Assembly: GCF_013337045.2 (NCBI RefSeq)
Contig: NZ_CP118259.1
Span: forward strand, 1,860,001-1,924,000
DNA from: Agrobacterium vitis
GTDB lineage: Bacteria > Pseudomonadota > Alphaproteobacteria > Rhizobiales > Rhizobiaceae
DNA: 64,000 nt
Direction: 5' to 3'
Positions 40,826-50,373 of the stretch are shown in pieces. Position 1 is the first letter of the stretch, and each line of letters begins with the position of its first letter. Under the pieces are notes generated by a model, which made no database searches, had not been told where the DNA came from, and worked only from the letters and a program-made list of their open reading frames with translations. Made by a program: the position numbers and the translations under genes.

Positions 40826-41955
40826 TGGACATGACCAATATCGAATTGCCCTACATCGAGAGAAACAAGACCCGTCACGGCTCCATGCGCTATTACCTGC
40901 GCATCGCTGGCAAGCGCATCTGCCGCCTGCCCGATGACATCGAGTCAGAAGCCTTCGCAATGGCCTACTGGAAGGCAAGGAACGCCGTTCGCCCTCCAGA
41001 GGAGGACACAGGGCCAAAACCGATTTCTCGTCTTGTGAAGACCGGTACGTTCCGATGGCTCTGCATGGAATACATGCGCAGTCATGAATTCACGACCTTG
41101 GACAACACCACGCAGACGCGCCGCCGGCACATCATCGAAGCCATGTGGCACGAACCCTTGAAAGCAGGCGACGAACGCACTTTTGCAGACATGCCCCTCC
41201 AGCACATGGACGTCACAAATCTGGAGGTTCTGCGAGACCGTAAGAAGGAAACGCCGTTTGCGGCAGATGAGAGGCTGAAAGTGCTTCGGCAGGTGTTTGA
41301 CACCACCCAGAACGGAAAACCGATCACGGCCAATATCGCGCGTATGGTGAAGCCGTTTCGCGCTCAGACCGATGGCCACCAAACGGCAACACCCGGCGAC
41401 CTGGAGCGCTTCATCGCACACCATGGCACCGGGTCAAAGGCGACACTCTATCTAGCCATCCAAATGTATACGGGCTTACGCGTCTCCGATCTCGCCGCCC
41501 TTGGGCCGAAACATCGTCATAAAGACGCCTTCCGGTTTCGCCTGTTCAAAAACCGCAACAGGACGCCTGTAGATATCAACATCACCATTCATCCGATCCT
41601 CGAAGCCGTCCTAGCAACACACAAGACCACAGGCCCCACCTATCTGGTGACGGAATTCGGAAAGCCGTTTAGCGTAAAGGGTCTGGGAAACAGGATCTCA
41701 GATTGGTGGACGCAGGCGGGCATGCCGCACTTGACCTCCCATTCTGTTCGCAAAGGCCTGGCGACAGACGTTGCACACAACGAAGCGACCGACAGCATGT
41801 TAGAAGCAATGTTCGGCTGGCGCGACAGCAAGACATCAAAAATCTATACCCGCGACGCGGAGCGCTCTCGACTTGCTCGCCAGACCGTGGAGCGGATCAA
41901 CTGGGATGGAATTGGGCCGCAATTATTGGCGCTTAAAGAAGCCGAAAACAGCTAA
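40825..41955 (+). CDS. int: Tyrosine-type site-specific integrase
   Basis: This encodes 376 residues from ATG 40825, coupled to the preceding stop. The N-terminal part has an arm-binding-like region (RYYLRIAGKRICRLP), then a core-binding helical region (~70-170). The catalytic domain shows YTGLRVSDLAALGP (Arg I), HSVRKGLA (His-x-x-Arg) and IYTRDAERSRLARQ with the nucleophilic tyrosine. It recombines the phage att site with the tRNA-Cys 3' end, 110 bp from its stop codon. Confidence 0.94.
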   Translation: MDMTNIELPYIERNKTRHGSMRYYLRIAGKRICRLPDDIESEAFAMAYWKARNAVRPPEEDTGPKPISRLVKTGTFRWLCMEYMRSHEFTTLDNTTQTRRRHIIEAMWHEPLKAGDERTFADMPLQHMDVTNLEVLRDRKKETPFAADERLKVLRQVFDTTQNGKPITANIARMVKPFRAQTDGHQTATPGDLERFIAHHGTGSKATLYLAIQMYTGLRVSDLAALGPKHRHKDAFRFRLFKNRNRTPVDINITIHPILEAVLATHKTTGPTYLVTEFGKPFSVKGLGNRISDWWTQAGMPHLTSHSVRKGLATDVAHNEATDSMLEAMFGWRDSKTSKIYTRDAERSRLARQTVERINWDGIGPQLLALKEAENS

Positions 41956-41969
41956 TTCAGAAACGCACT

Positions 41970-42021
41970 GCCACACCCTCAAAATTGCGTGGCGGAACAA
42001 GAGGCGAACGAACTGCCACAC
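41970..42021 (+). promoter_or_regulatory. Candidate integrase arm-type sites, right side
   Basis: ACTGCCACAC occurs at 41967-41976 and again at 42012-42021, both in the orientation of the GCCACAC sites near attL. They lie between the integrase gene and attR. Confidence 0.5.
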
Positions 42022-42066
42022 GCTAAAAATAACGTCGGAAAATCAGAGACTTACATATGGGAGAAA

Positions 42067-42091
42067 AAGGGAATGGAGGCCTCGCCCGGAA
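42067..42091. repeat. attR: right attachment core of prophage 1
   Basis: Identical over 25 bp to 1461-1485. It covers the 3' acceptor arm and part of the T arm of the intact tRNA-Cys gene, so integration rebuilt a complete tRNA. Confidence 0.92.
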
Positions 42092-42147
42092 TCGAACCGG
42101 GGTGCAAGGATTTGCAGTCCTCTGCGTAACCACTCCGCCACGAGGCC
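42074..42147 (-). tRNA. tRNA-Cys (GCA)
   Basis: 74 nt including an encoded CCA end. The acceptor stem GGCCTCG/CGAGGCC, T loop GGTTCGATTCC, and anticodon loop CTGCAAA (anticodon GCA) are all complete. It is the integration target of prophage 1; the 3' end comes from the att core shared with the phage. Confidence 0.96.
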
Positions 42148-42376
42148 ATTCCATAACTTAAAAGCGTGTGGTGACGGGCATTTAGAACGGATCGAAAAGA
42201 AGCGCAAGAGGAATTTCCGAAAAACCCCGTTCTAAAATTTTTGAAACTATATTCGAGCCGGGTTCCGCGGGAATGACGGGACAAAAAGTCTTAAATTTGC
42301 CTCCAGTTCGGCATCCCCTGTGCAGAAACGATGAAACCACACATCATTCTTGACTCTCCCCAAGCGAGAACATAAC

Positions 42377-42694
42377 ATGAACAATATGGCGTATCGATAC
42401 GCTGAAAGTCTGCTTTCACAGGAGATCTTCGATATGTGTTCAAAGTCTGGTTCCCCGGATGCCGACCGGATTGCTCATCTTATTGAATGGCACGACGGCG
42501 ATGCAAGAGCCGCCATTGCCACGCTCCTGGACGATGTGCATCGTTTGCGTCAGCAATTGGCAATTGCGTCGAATGCAATCAGTCTCGGCTATACGAGAGG
42601 ATGGATACCCATTGATGAGGTGAACTGTATGAGGGATATCATCGGCGGCGCCATGCCGCCCATCCCCATGGCGGATCATGAAGCGACTGCATAA
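42377..42694 (+). CDS. Hypothetical protein beside tRNA-Cys
   Basis: This encodes 105 residues from ATG 42377; a TTG at 42350 is less likely. It is mainly helical (YAESLLSQEIFDMCSKSG, RAAIATLLDDVHRLRQQLAI) with an acidic middle, and is cytoplasmic. No family recognised. Its stop codon lies inside a composite intergenic repeat (42687-42734), so that repeat has landed exactly at the end of the gene. Confidence 0.65.
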   Translation: MNNMAYRYAESLLSQEIFDMCSKSGSPDADRIAHLIEWHDGDARAAIATLLDDVHRLRQQLAIASNAISLGYTRGWIPIDEVNCMRDIIGGAMPPIPMADHEATA

Positions 42695-42734
42695 TTTCTT
42701 AAACCAGTTGCGGCTTAAGGAAAAAATCATGCAG
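42687..42734. repeat. RIME-like composite intergenic repeat, copy 1
   Basis: CTGCATAATTTCTTAAACCA and an imperfect inverted partner ending ATGCAG form a hairpin. The following GTTACAGCATCCTTTGTG matches copy 3 as well. Two more copies lie at 54853 and 56169. The element fits the two-palindrome layout of rhizobial RIME repeats. Confidence 0.75.
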
Positions 42735-42812
42735 CCGATATGCAGAGTTACAGCATCCTTTGTGCTTTTGCCTTTTCAGGAAAGCCGGGCTCCGCTTTTC
42801 CCAAATAAAATT

Positions 42813-43574
42813 CTAGGCCTTCAGCTTGTAGCCAGTGCGGAACATCCAGGTCAGCACAGCAAGGCAGAGGGTCAGAAATAGGCCGATCATGGCCAGACTG
42901 ATCAGTGGATTGATATCCGCCTCCCCGAAGAAGCTCCAGCGGAAGCCGCTCACCAGGTAGAAGACCGGGTTTAAGTGGCTGATCATCTGCCAGACGGGCG
43001 GCAGAGCGTTGATCGAGTAGAATGTCCCACCCAGAAAGGTCAGCGGCGGGATGACCAGCATTGGCACCATGCTCAATTGTTCGAAATTCTTTGCCCATAT
43101 GCCGATGATGAAACCCGCCATGCTGAAGGACATCGCCGTCAAGGCCATGAACAGCAGCATCAGTACCGGATGATCCACCCGGATATCGACGAAAAGCGTC
43201 GATGTGGCCAGAATGATCAGGCCGACGATCATCCCCTTGGTCGTCGCCGCCCCGACATAGCCCAGCAGAACCTCGCCCAGCGCAATCGGCGCCGAGAGGA
43301 TTTCATAGATGGTGCCCGTGAATTTGGGAAAATAGATGCCATTGGCGCCATTGGAGATGCATTGCGAAATCAGTGTCAGCATGATCAGTCCCGGCGTAAT
43401 GAACCCGCCATAGCCCACCTCAGTCCCGGTCTGCATTTTCGTGCCGATCGCCGCACCGAACACGATGAAATAAAGCGCGGTCGATACGACAGGAGAAATC
43501 AGGCTCTGCATCAGAGTGCGACGCATACGCTGCATTTCGGCCCGGTAGATGGCCCAGACTGCGGTATAATTCAT
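42813..43574 (-). CDS. ABC-2 type exporter permease
   Basis: This encodes 253 residues with six predicted transmembrane helices (for example [20 protein letters not shown] and [20 protein letters not shown]). It has the ABC-2 signature near the C-terminus ([20 protein letters not shown]). These permeases export drugs, lipids or polysaccharides with a separate ATPase. It overlaps the ATPase gene by 4 bp, so the two form one transporter. The substrate is unknown. Confidence 0.9.
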   Translation of the reverse strand: MNYTAVWAIYRAEMQRMRRTLMQSLISPVVSTALYFIVFGAAIGTKMQTGTEVGYGGFITPGLIMLTLISQCISNGANGIYFPKFTGTIYEILSAPIALGEVLLGYVGAATTKGMIVGLIILATSTLFVDIRVDHPVLMLLFMALTAMSFSMAGFIIGIWAKNFEQLSMVPMLVIPPLTFLGGTFYSINALPPVWQMISHLNPVFYLVSGFRWSFFGEADINPLISLAMIGLFLTLCLAVLTWMFRTGYKLKA

Positions 43575-44497
43575 GATTTCCCCCCGGTCAGCGAAACGAA
43601 AATATCCTCGAGCGAGGTTTGCCTGGTGGAGATGTCAACCACAGCGATGCTGGAGGTTTCCAAAGCCGTCAAAAGCGCCATCAAGGCGCCGGGCGTTGCC
43701 TGCGGCTCATAGTCGTAGACGATCTGGCGACCCTCGCCAGCAAGGCTGAGGCGCCATTCGTCCAGCCGTCCCGGCAGGCTTTTCAGCGGCTCGGCCAGAT
43801 CCAGGATCATCTGCTTGCGGCCAAGCTTGCGCATCAGCGCCACCTTGTCCTCCACCAGCAGCACCTCACCCTGGTTGATGATGCCGATCCGGTCAGCGAT
43901 CTCCTCGGCCTCCTCGATATAATGGGTGGTGAGAATGATCGTAACGCCCCGGCTGCGCAGATCGCGTACCAGGTTCCACATATCGCGGCGGAGCGCGACA
44001 TCGACCCCCGCCGTCGGTTCATCCAGAAACAGCACGCGCGGTTCATGGGACAGCGCCTTGGCAATCAGCACCCGGCGCTTCATGCCGCCAGACAGCTCCC
44101 GCAGCACCGCATCGCGCTTTTCCCAGAGCGACAGGGATTTCAATATTCCCTCAAGATAGGCTGGATCGGCCTTGCGCCCATGCAGACCGCGCGAAAAGGC
44201 CACGGTATTCCACACGGTCTCGAACTGATCCGTGGTCAGTTCCTGCGGCACGAGGCCAATCACCGCCCGGGTCTGGCGAAAATCCTGAACGACATCGTAA
44301 CCATCGACGACAACCGTTCCGGATGTGGGGTTGACGATACCGCAGATGATGGAAATCAGCGTGGTCTTGCCCGCGCCATTGGGGCCGAGCAGAGCGAGGA
44401 TCTCGCCCTCCTCGATCTCCAGCGAAACATCCTTCAGTGCCGAAAAACCGGTGGAATAGGTCTTGGTGAGGGACTTGATCGATACGATAGACGCCAT
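43571..44497 (-). CDS. ABC transporter ATP-binding protein (ABC-2 exporter)
   Basis: This encodes 308 residues from ATG 44497; ATG 44509 is possible. Walker A is [14 protein letters not shown], the signature [15 protein letters not shown], Walker [13 protein letters not shown], and the switch histidine [13 protein letters not shown]. The layout is that of the CcmA/DrrA-type exporters. It energises the permease encoded next to it; the C-terminal ~80 residues form a regulatory domain. Confidence 0.93.
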   Translation of the reverse strand: MASIVSIKSLTKTYSTGFSALKDVSLEIEEGEILALLGPNGAGKTTLISIICGIVNPTSGTVVVDGYDVVQDFRQTRAVIGLVPQELTTDQFETVWNTVAFSRGLHGRKADPAYLEGILKSLSLWEKRDAVLRELSGGMKRRVLIAKALSHEPRVLFLDEPTAGVDVALRRDMWNLVRDLRSRGVTIILTTHYIEEAEEIADRIGIINQGEVLLVEDKVALMRKLGRKQMILDLAEPLKSLPGRLDEWRLSLAGEGRQIVYDYEPQATPGALMALLTALETSSIAVVDISTRQTSLEDIFVSLTGGKS

Positions 44498-44704
44498 TCG
44501 TGCAGACATTCCTGAACGTCCGCCTCCTTGACTGTCGAGACAATGCGACAACACGGACCTTCCCATGCGCCCCACCGGTCTCCACTCCCGGAAACGGACT
44601 GTGAGCAACAGAGGCGCCTATATAGCACGGCTCCTTGCACCGGCCACCGCTATAGGAGAAATCTTTTGTAAAAGAACAAATTCACACACCTGAAAATTGT
44701 CGCG

Positions 44705-46075
44705 TCACACTTCAGAGGGGAGCGGTACGGCCTTGGAAGAGGCAACGGAATGGTCGCAATAGACACGGTTTCGGCCGCATTGCTTGGCCAGATAGAGATA
44801 TTGATCGGCCGCATGCAGATAGTTGTCGAAAACTTCGCGCCCACCTACTTCCGCCACACCGATGGAAACCGTGACCGTCACGTTACCAGTGTTCAGCATC
44901 ACCTGTCCGTGTGAAAGATCGACACGCAATCCATCGCAAAAGGCCGCAGCCTGCTGGCTGTTAAATCCCGGCAAGAGAATCCCGAATTCCTCGCCGCCGA
45001 GCCGCCCCAGCAGCACCGGCGATCCATGGGCATAGACCGTCATGCGATCCGCGATCTGCTTCAGCACCCGGTCTCCCGCTTCATGACCATAGGTATCGTT
45101 CAGTTTCTTGAAATGATCGACATCGAGGATCGCCACGCTACAAGGACGCGCATTCAGCAGGCATTGCTCAACCAGAGCCGGCCCCTCATGGAAAAAATAA
45201 CGCCTATTGAACAGGCCGGTCAGGTAGTCCTTGAAGGCGGCCGTGCGCAATTGACGGATCTGTAGCAGCGCCCGCACATGCAAGTTGATCCGGCACTGCA
45301 ATTCCTCGGTGACATAGGGCCGGTAGACGAAATCGCATGCCCCAGCCTTCAGGAAGCTGGCCGAGAGCAGCCGATCGGCAGAGGACGAAATACCGATAAC
45401 CCGCAGATCGTCACTGGAATAGATTTGCCGAATCGATCGGGTCAGTTTGTAGCCATCCATATCCGGCATATGGTAATCGGTCAGAACAAGCGAAATGTCT
45501 TTCTCAGCAGCCAAAAGATCGAGGGCCTGCCTGCCGGTTCTGGCTTGGAACACCTGGAACCCCTGAATCAACAGGATATCGACCAGACTTTGTCTGGCGG
45601 AGGCAACGTCATCGACAACAAGAATCTTTAGGTTCCGATTATTGAGCAGGCGTTCAACTGTTTCAAGCACGATATCAAGGGCATGTTCGTTTTCCTTGAC
45701 AATGTAATCGGCAACGCCACGCCCAACGATCTTGTCACGTAAATCGAGGCTGAAGGTGGCGGTAAATACCACCGCGGGAATGCCGAGGGCCACGACCCGG
45801 TCCAACAATTCACCGTCCATTGCTCCTGGCAGATTGAGATCAACAATCGCAACATCAAAATGGCACTCGTTCTGCGACAGCACGGCGCTGCATTCGGCGG
45901 CAGTAAGGCAACAGATGACATCAACACTGAGCGAAGTCGTCATTCGATGCTGCAAAAGCCGGGATATAGACCTGGAATCCTCGATCAGCAGCACGCGAGG
46001 CTTTGCGTTTTTCTCAAAGGCTTCGCTCATCCCGGCGGCTACAGTCTGTGCACAAAACACCATTTCCTGATCCAT
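44705..46075 (-). CDS. Diguanylate cyclase with two receiver domains (PleD-like)
   Basis: This encodes 456 residues from ATG 46075 with a GGAG site; a longer frame to 46264 is less likely. Receiver 1 (~25-145) has VAIVDLNLPGAMDG with the phospho-acceptor Asp; receiver 2 (~150-270) has LVLTDYHMPDMDG. The GGDEF domain (~295-445) reads GRLGGEEFGILL with an active GGEEF and FKDYLTGLFNRRYF before it. The inhibitory RxxD motif expected five residues before GGEEF is missing, so product feedback is probably lost. It makes cyclic-di-GMP in response to phosphorylation. Confidence 0.9.
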   Translation of the reverse strand: MDQEMVFCAQTVAAGMSEAFEKNAKPRVLLIEDSRSISRLLQHRMTTSLSVDVICCLTAAECSAVLSQNECHFDVAIVDLNLPGAMDGELLDRVVALGIPAVVFTATFSLDLRDKIVGRGVADYIVKENEHALDIVLETVERLLNNRNLKILVVDDVASARQSLVDILLIQGFQVFQARTGRQALDLLAAEKDISLVLTDYHMPDMDGYKLTRSIRQIYSSDDLRVIGISSSADRLLSASFLKAGACDFVYRPYVTEELQCRINLHVRALLQIRQLRTAAFKDYLTGLFNRRYFFHEGPALVEQCLLNARPCSVAILDVDHFKKLNDTYGHEAGDRVLKQIADRMTVYAHGSPVLLGRLGGEEFGILLPGFNSQQAAAFCDGLRVDLSHGQVMLNTGNVTVTVSIGVAEVGGREVFDNYLHAADQYLYLAKQCGRNRVYCDHSVASSKAVPLPSEV

Positions 46076-46534
46076 AAACTCTCCAGGATTGGCCCATTGA
46101 AGGCATAGCAGTGCCACGTTTCCGCAAACACAGACATGCTTTAACGCAAGCCAACCAAGCCTCTCCTCGATGGCGGCAACCTCTGCCTCCTTCAAGACTT
46201 TACGCCCCAAGGAGCGCGCACTCATATTCTCTAAATTTTGGGGGAGGAAAACTGACAGCGCCACAACATGCAGCAGAAATTTATTTATAAGTCGAAATCC
46301 AAAACAAACGGCAGACGACGGACAGTCATTTTCAACGACGACTGACGTAACCGCAACGCAGGGTAAGCTTTAGTCAGCTATATACTGCAATACCAAATCT
46401 CGAAGAGACTTACACCGAAAAAGATATTCGCAACAGCAATACCAAGAGTCATTTTAAATAACTCCTGGTACAAGGGTTTTGAAATTCAAAAACTCCATAA
46501 ATCTGTTTTGATTCAAGGAGTTATACAAGGAGCA
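46076..46534. other. Intergenic region between the two receiver-protein genes
   Basis: About 460 bp. It holds the upstream region of the cyclase gene (leftward) and the end of the smaller receiver gene. An inverted pair AATAACTCCT / AGGAGTTAT lies near 46453-46527 but no clear terminator T-run is seen. No gene found. Confidence 0.4.
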
Positions 46535-47368
46535 TTAAGCCGCCGCCTGGTTTCTCTTGCGCCCGGCACGGATTTGCACCAGCGTATCGAGGTTCTGATT
46601 GACGCGGCAGTAGAACTCTTCGTCGATGAACGGACGCAGCATGAAATCATTGCCACCGACCTTGAGGAAACGCGCTGACAGCAAACGGTCCGACGAGGAC
46701 GAAACGCCGATGATCCGCAGCTCATGCGAACCGCGCACAGCGCGAATGCGCCGTGTCAGTTCAAATCCATCGATGTCAGGCATGTTATAGTCGGTCACGA
46801 CCAGACCGATATCGGCATTGCTCTTCAGGAGTTGCAGGGCCGTGGCACCATTATCCGCCGTGCTCACCCGGAAATTGTAACGCTTCAAGCGGCTCGACAG
46901 CAAAGCGCGCGCGGTCGGGCTATCATCAACGATCAGCACGTGGTGATTGTGATTGGTGAGAAAGCGGCAGACGGACTCGATCAGCATTTCAACCGCGAAG
47001 ATATTGTCCTTGAGGATATAGTCGACAATGTCCTTGGCCAAAAGCTTTTCACGGGTTTTCTCGTGAAATGTGCTGGTAAAGACGACTGTTGGAATGTTCA
47101 GATCGGTCAGATATTCCAAAGCCTCGCCATTTTCGGCGCCCGGCAGGTTGATATTGGAGATTGCCAGTGTAACAGGCTCGTCGGAAAGTTCGTTTGCGGC
47201 CATCAGATCTTCGTATGTGCGGCAGATTTCCGCATCAATATTGAAAATCTCTTTCAAACGCTGCGTGATCATGGACGTAAAGACATTGGAGTCTTCTGCG
47301 ACGATAATACGTGCGTCCGGAAATTTTTCGCCCGAATATTGCATTCCTGAAACGCCAAGATAGGTCAT
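46535..47368 (-). CDS. Double receiver-domain response regulator
   Basis: This encodes 277 residues. It parallels the first 270 residues of the neighbouring cyclase, so the two are paralogues; this one lacks GGDEF. Receiver 2 keeps the acidic site and phospho-acceptor (IVDDSPTARALL, VVTDYNMPDIDGFELTRRIR). In receiver 1 the expected Asp is replaced: AISNINLPGAENG where the cyclase has IVDLNLPG, so it is probably not phosphorylated there. It may compete for the same kinase or act as a phosphate sink. Confidence 0.87.
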   Translation of the reverse strand: MTYLGVSGMQYSGEKFPDARIIVAEDSNVFTSMITQRLKEIFNIDAEICRTYEDLMAANELSDEPVTLAISNINLPGAENGEALEYLTDLNIPTVVFTSTFHEKTREKLLAKDIVDYILKDNIFAVEMLIESVCRFLTNHNHHVLIVDDSPTARALLSSRLKRYNFRVSTADNGATALQLLKSNADIGLVVTDYNMPDIDGFELTRRIRAVRGSHELRIIGVSSSSDRLLSARFLKVGGNDFMLRPFIDEEFYCRVNQNLDTLVQIRAGRKRNQAAA

Positions 47369-47469
47369 GACACGCCTTTGAACAAGAGATCTTGCCGCAA
47401 TATAGACATGATCGATTGCTGAAATATTAATCGAAACGGGGCGTTATACCTTCTATGCTTAATAAGAAC

Positions 47470-47500
47470 AAAAAGGCGGCCCGCAGCAGGCCGCCTTTTT
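47470..47500. terminator. Bidirectional intrinsic terminator
   Basis: AAAAAGGCGGCC pairs with GGCCGCCTTTTT across a 7-nt loop. It ends the leftward flavoprotein gene (stop at 47625). Confidence 0.88.
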
Positions 47501-47624
47501 GGATAGATTCAGCACGTCGTTTATCGACGGTAGGTTTCAAACATTGCCATCCGTCCTGCGTTCAGAAAACAGCAAATATTTCCAAACACCTGAGCAAGCA
47601 ATATCTAACTCCATTTTACCGCTC

Positions 47625-50144
47625 TCAAGCCCTGAGAGCGGCATTATCAGGATCGAACGGGCTTTCGCCCACAACCACCGCGTCAAAGAGATCGCCGAGG
47701 ATCTTGATCTTCAGCTTGGTGCCTTCAGTTGCATAACCGGGTTGCAGCATGGCGAGCGCGATAGACTTGCCGATGCGCCAGCCATAGGTGCCATTGGTTG
47801 CACGCCCGACCAGATCGCCCGCTTCATTATAGATCGCTTCCGAGCCGCGAGCATCGACATCCGCGACCCCTTCGACAACCAGCGTGGCGAAATTCCATTT
47901 CAGGCCCTTCTCCTTATAGGCAACCAGAGCCTCCTTGCCGATAAAGTCCTTGTCGAGCTTAATGAAACGGTCCAGTGCCGATTCGTAGGCATTGTATTCG
48001 ATCGACATTTCGCGCGGGATCAGGCGGTAGGATTTCTCGACCGACATCGACAGCATGGCGCGGATGCCGAAAGGCTTGATGTCGAATTCGGCACCGGCTT
48101 CCATCAGCTTGTCGAAAATATAGGCCTGCATCTCGATGGGGTGATGCAATTCCCAACCGAGTTCCCCGACAAAATTGACGCGCAATGCATGGGCACTCGC
48201 CACGCCAACCGAAATCTCCTTGCCGGTCAGCCAGGGGAAATCCTTGTTTTCAAGGCTGGTACGGGTCAGTTTCTGCAAGACCTGCCGCGACTTTGGCCCG
48301 GCCAGAACCAACACGCCGAGCTTCTGGGTGATCTGCTGAAGCTTGACCGACCCGTCGGTGGGCGCCAGCTTGCGCAGATAATCATGGTCATGGGCCTCAT
48401 AAGCGCCAGCCGACACAAGATAGAAACGGTTCGGAGCCCATTCATAGACTGTGAATTCGGCACGGACCCCACCGTGCTGGGTCAGCATGTGGCAAAGCGC
48501 GATACGGCCGCGCTTCTTCGGGATCGCATTGGCAAAAAGACTGTCCAGCCAGGCCCGAGCGCCGGGACCGGAGACTTCCATCTTGGCGAAAGCCGACATG
48601 TCGAGCACGCCGACATGCTCATTGACATGCTTCACCTCATTGCCGACATGCTCGAAATAGTTCGAGCGGCGGAACGACCATTTCTCCACCACGCGGCCAT
48701 CCTCGGTCGGGGGGGCATAATTGTGGTTGGTGATGACATCGACGCCAACGCCAAGCTCGTTCTTGGGCACTTCATAGCCTTCAGGCGCAAACCAGTTAGC
48801 GCGCTCCCAGCCATAGACGGAGCCGAAAACGGCGCCCATCTTCTTCAACCGGTCATAGACCGGTGTGGTTTTCAGCGGACGGGCGGCAGCGCGTTCCTCA
48901 TCCGGGTAATGCATGGTGAAGACATTTGCATAGGCTTCTTCGTTCTTAGCGATTAGATAGCCTTCCGTCGCATAAGGACCGAAGCGGCGCGGATCGGCGC
49001 CCATCATGTCGAGGGTGGATTCGCCATCGACGATCCATTCCGCCAATTGCCAACCTGCCCCGCCAGCCGCGGTGATGCCAAAGGAATGGCCTTCGTTCAG
49101 CCAGAAATTCTTCAATCCCGGTGCCGGGCCAACAATCGGATTACCGTCCGGCGTATAGGCGATGGCACCGTTATAGACTTTCTTGATGCCGACTTCGCCA
49201 AAGGCTGGCACCCGCACCATGGCCGTCTCGATATGCGGCATCAGCCGGTCGAGCTCTTCCTGGAACAGTTCGTATTCACTTTCGTCGGACGGACCATCGA
49301 CATAACAGACCGGCGCGCCAACTTCGTAAGGTCCGAGCAGCAGACCACCATTTTCCTCGCGCATGTACCAGGCGCTATCGGCCTCGCGCAGCACGCCCAT
49401 TTCCGGCAGACCCTTGGCCTTGCGTTCAACAATGGCCGGATGCGGCTCGGTGACGATATACTGGTGCTCGACCGGAATGACCGGAATGTTGATGCCGACC
49501 ATTTCGCCGGTCTTGCGGGCAAAATTGCCGGTACAGGAAATCACGTGTTCGGCGGTGATCTCCCCCTTGTCGGTGGTGATCTTCCACAAGCCATCCGCCT
49601 GCTGCTCGATCGCGGTTACCGTGGTGTTGCGATAGATGGTAGCGCCACGGTCGCGGGCTCCCTTGGCCAGCGCCTGGGTCAGGTCGGCGGGCTGGATGTA
49701 ACCGTCATCAGGGTGCTGGATGGCGCCGAGCAGGCCTTCGGTCTCACAGAGCGGCCAGATTTCCTTGACCTGTTCAGGTGTCAGGATGTTGACCTTGACG
49801 CCAATGGTTTCGGCAATCCCGGCATAATACATGAACTCGTCCCAGCGGTCCTTGCTGCGGGCGAGACGGATATTGGAGACCTTGCTGAAACCGACATTCA
49901 TGCCAGTTTCTTCCTGAAGTTCCTGATAGAACTTCACCGAATATTTGTGGATCTGGCCAACCGAATAGCTCATGTTGAACAGCGGCAGCAGACCGGCGGC
50001 ATGCCATGTCGAGCCGGATGTCAGTTCCTTGCGCTCGATCAGCACGCTATCGCTCCAGCCCTTCCTGGCCAAGTGATAGAGCGTGGAAACGCCGACGACG
50101 CCGCCACCGATCACCACGGCCCGTGCATGAGATTTGATCGACAT
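47625..50144 (-). CDS. FAD-dependent dimethylglycine/sarcosine dehydrogenase-like protein
   Basis: This encodes 839 residues from ATG 50144 with an AGGGGAA site. The N-terminal ~400 residues are a D-amino-acid-oxidase fold with the FAD motif VVIGGGVVGVSTLYHLARKG. After a linker domain, residues ~430-830 form the folate-binding GcvT-like half (AFAKMEVSGPGARAWLDSLF, NFVGELGWELHHPIEMQAYI, YRLIPREMSIEYNAYESALD). This layout removes a methyl group from dimethylglycine or sarcosine to tetrahydrofolate, feeding one-carbon metabolism. Cytoplasmic; the exact substrate is not settled. Monocistronic with its own terminator. Confidence 0.88.
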   Translation of the reverse strand: MSIKSHARAVVIGGGVVGVSTLYHLARKGWSDSVLIERKELTSGSTWHAAGLLPLFNMSYSVGQIHKYSVKFYQELQEETGMNVGFSKVSNIRLARSKDRWDEFMYYAGIAETIGVKVNILTPEQVKEIWPLCETEGLLGAIQHPDDGYIQPADLTQALAKGARDRGATIYRNTTVTAIEQQADGLWKITTDKGEITAEHVISCTGNFARKTGEMVGINIPVIPVEHQYIVTEPHPAIVERKAKGLPEMGVLREADSAWYMREENGGLLLGPYEVGAPVCYVDGPSDESEYELFQEELDRLMPHIETAMVRVPAFGEVGIKKVYNGAIAYTPDGNPIVGPAPGLKNFWLNEGHSFGITAAGGAGWQLAEWIVDGESTLDMMGADPRRFGPYATEGYLIAKNEEAYANVFTMHYPDEERAAARPLKTTPVYDRLKKMGAVFGSVYGWERANWFAPEGYEVPKNELGVGVDVITNHNYAPPTEDGRVVEKWSFRRSNYFEHVGNEVKHVNEHVGVLDMSAFAKMEVSGPGARAWLDSLFANAIPKKRGRIALCHMLTQHGGVRAEFTVYEWAPNRFYLVSAGAYEAHDHDYLRKLAPTDGSVKLQQITQKLGVLVLAGPKSRQVLQKLTRTSLENKDFPWLTGKEISVGVASAHALRVNFVGELGWELHHPIEMQAYIFDKLMEAGAEFDIKPFGIRAMLSMSVEKSYRLIPREMSIEYNAYESALDRFIKLDKDFIGKEALVAYKEKGLKWNFATLVVEGVADVDARGSEAIYNEAGDLVGRATNGTYGWRIGKSIALAMLQPGYATEGTKLKIKILGDLFDAVVVGESPFDPDNAALRA

Positions 50145-50373
50145 GGAATTTCCCCTGTTCTGCTGCGAGCGCAAGGCGCAAACGACCGGATGACGCCGCA
50201 AGATTGATCCCGCGACTATGATAAAGACCCGCCCCCCTGTGCCGCCCGTTTGCGACATGGGCATGGGCTGGCGCGACCTGCTGATAAAATCTGCTGATGT
50301 CACGATCCTTGATCAATCGCAAATCGTCAAACGCAGAGAAAGCCCTTCTCATGGCGCCCATCGCGGAGACGCT

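Larger units (their letters stand above)
1461..42091. mobile_element. Prophage 1: complete siphovirus-type prophage in tRNA-Cys
   Basis: About 40.6 kb bounded by the 25-bp direct repeats at 1461-1485 and 42067-42091. It holds a tyrosine integrase beside attR, an excisionase-like gene, cI/Cro-type regulators, replication genes, HNH, terminase, portal, prohead protease, HK97-type capsid, connectors, tail tube, tape measure, tip protein, fibres and lysis genes. No structural gene looks broken, so it may be inducible. The cargo genes differ from the backbone in base composition or orientation. The tail type (tape measure plus gpJ-like tip, no sheath gene) indicates a siphovirus. Confidence 0.93.

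Noticed and set aside
47499..48956. 485-codon rightward ORF opposite the flavoprotein gene
   Set aside because: Antisense shadow; the leftward frame has complete FAD and GcvT-type motifs.
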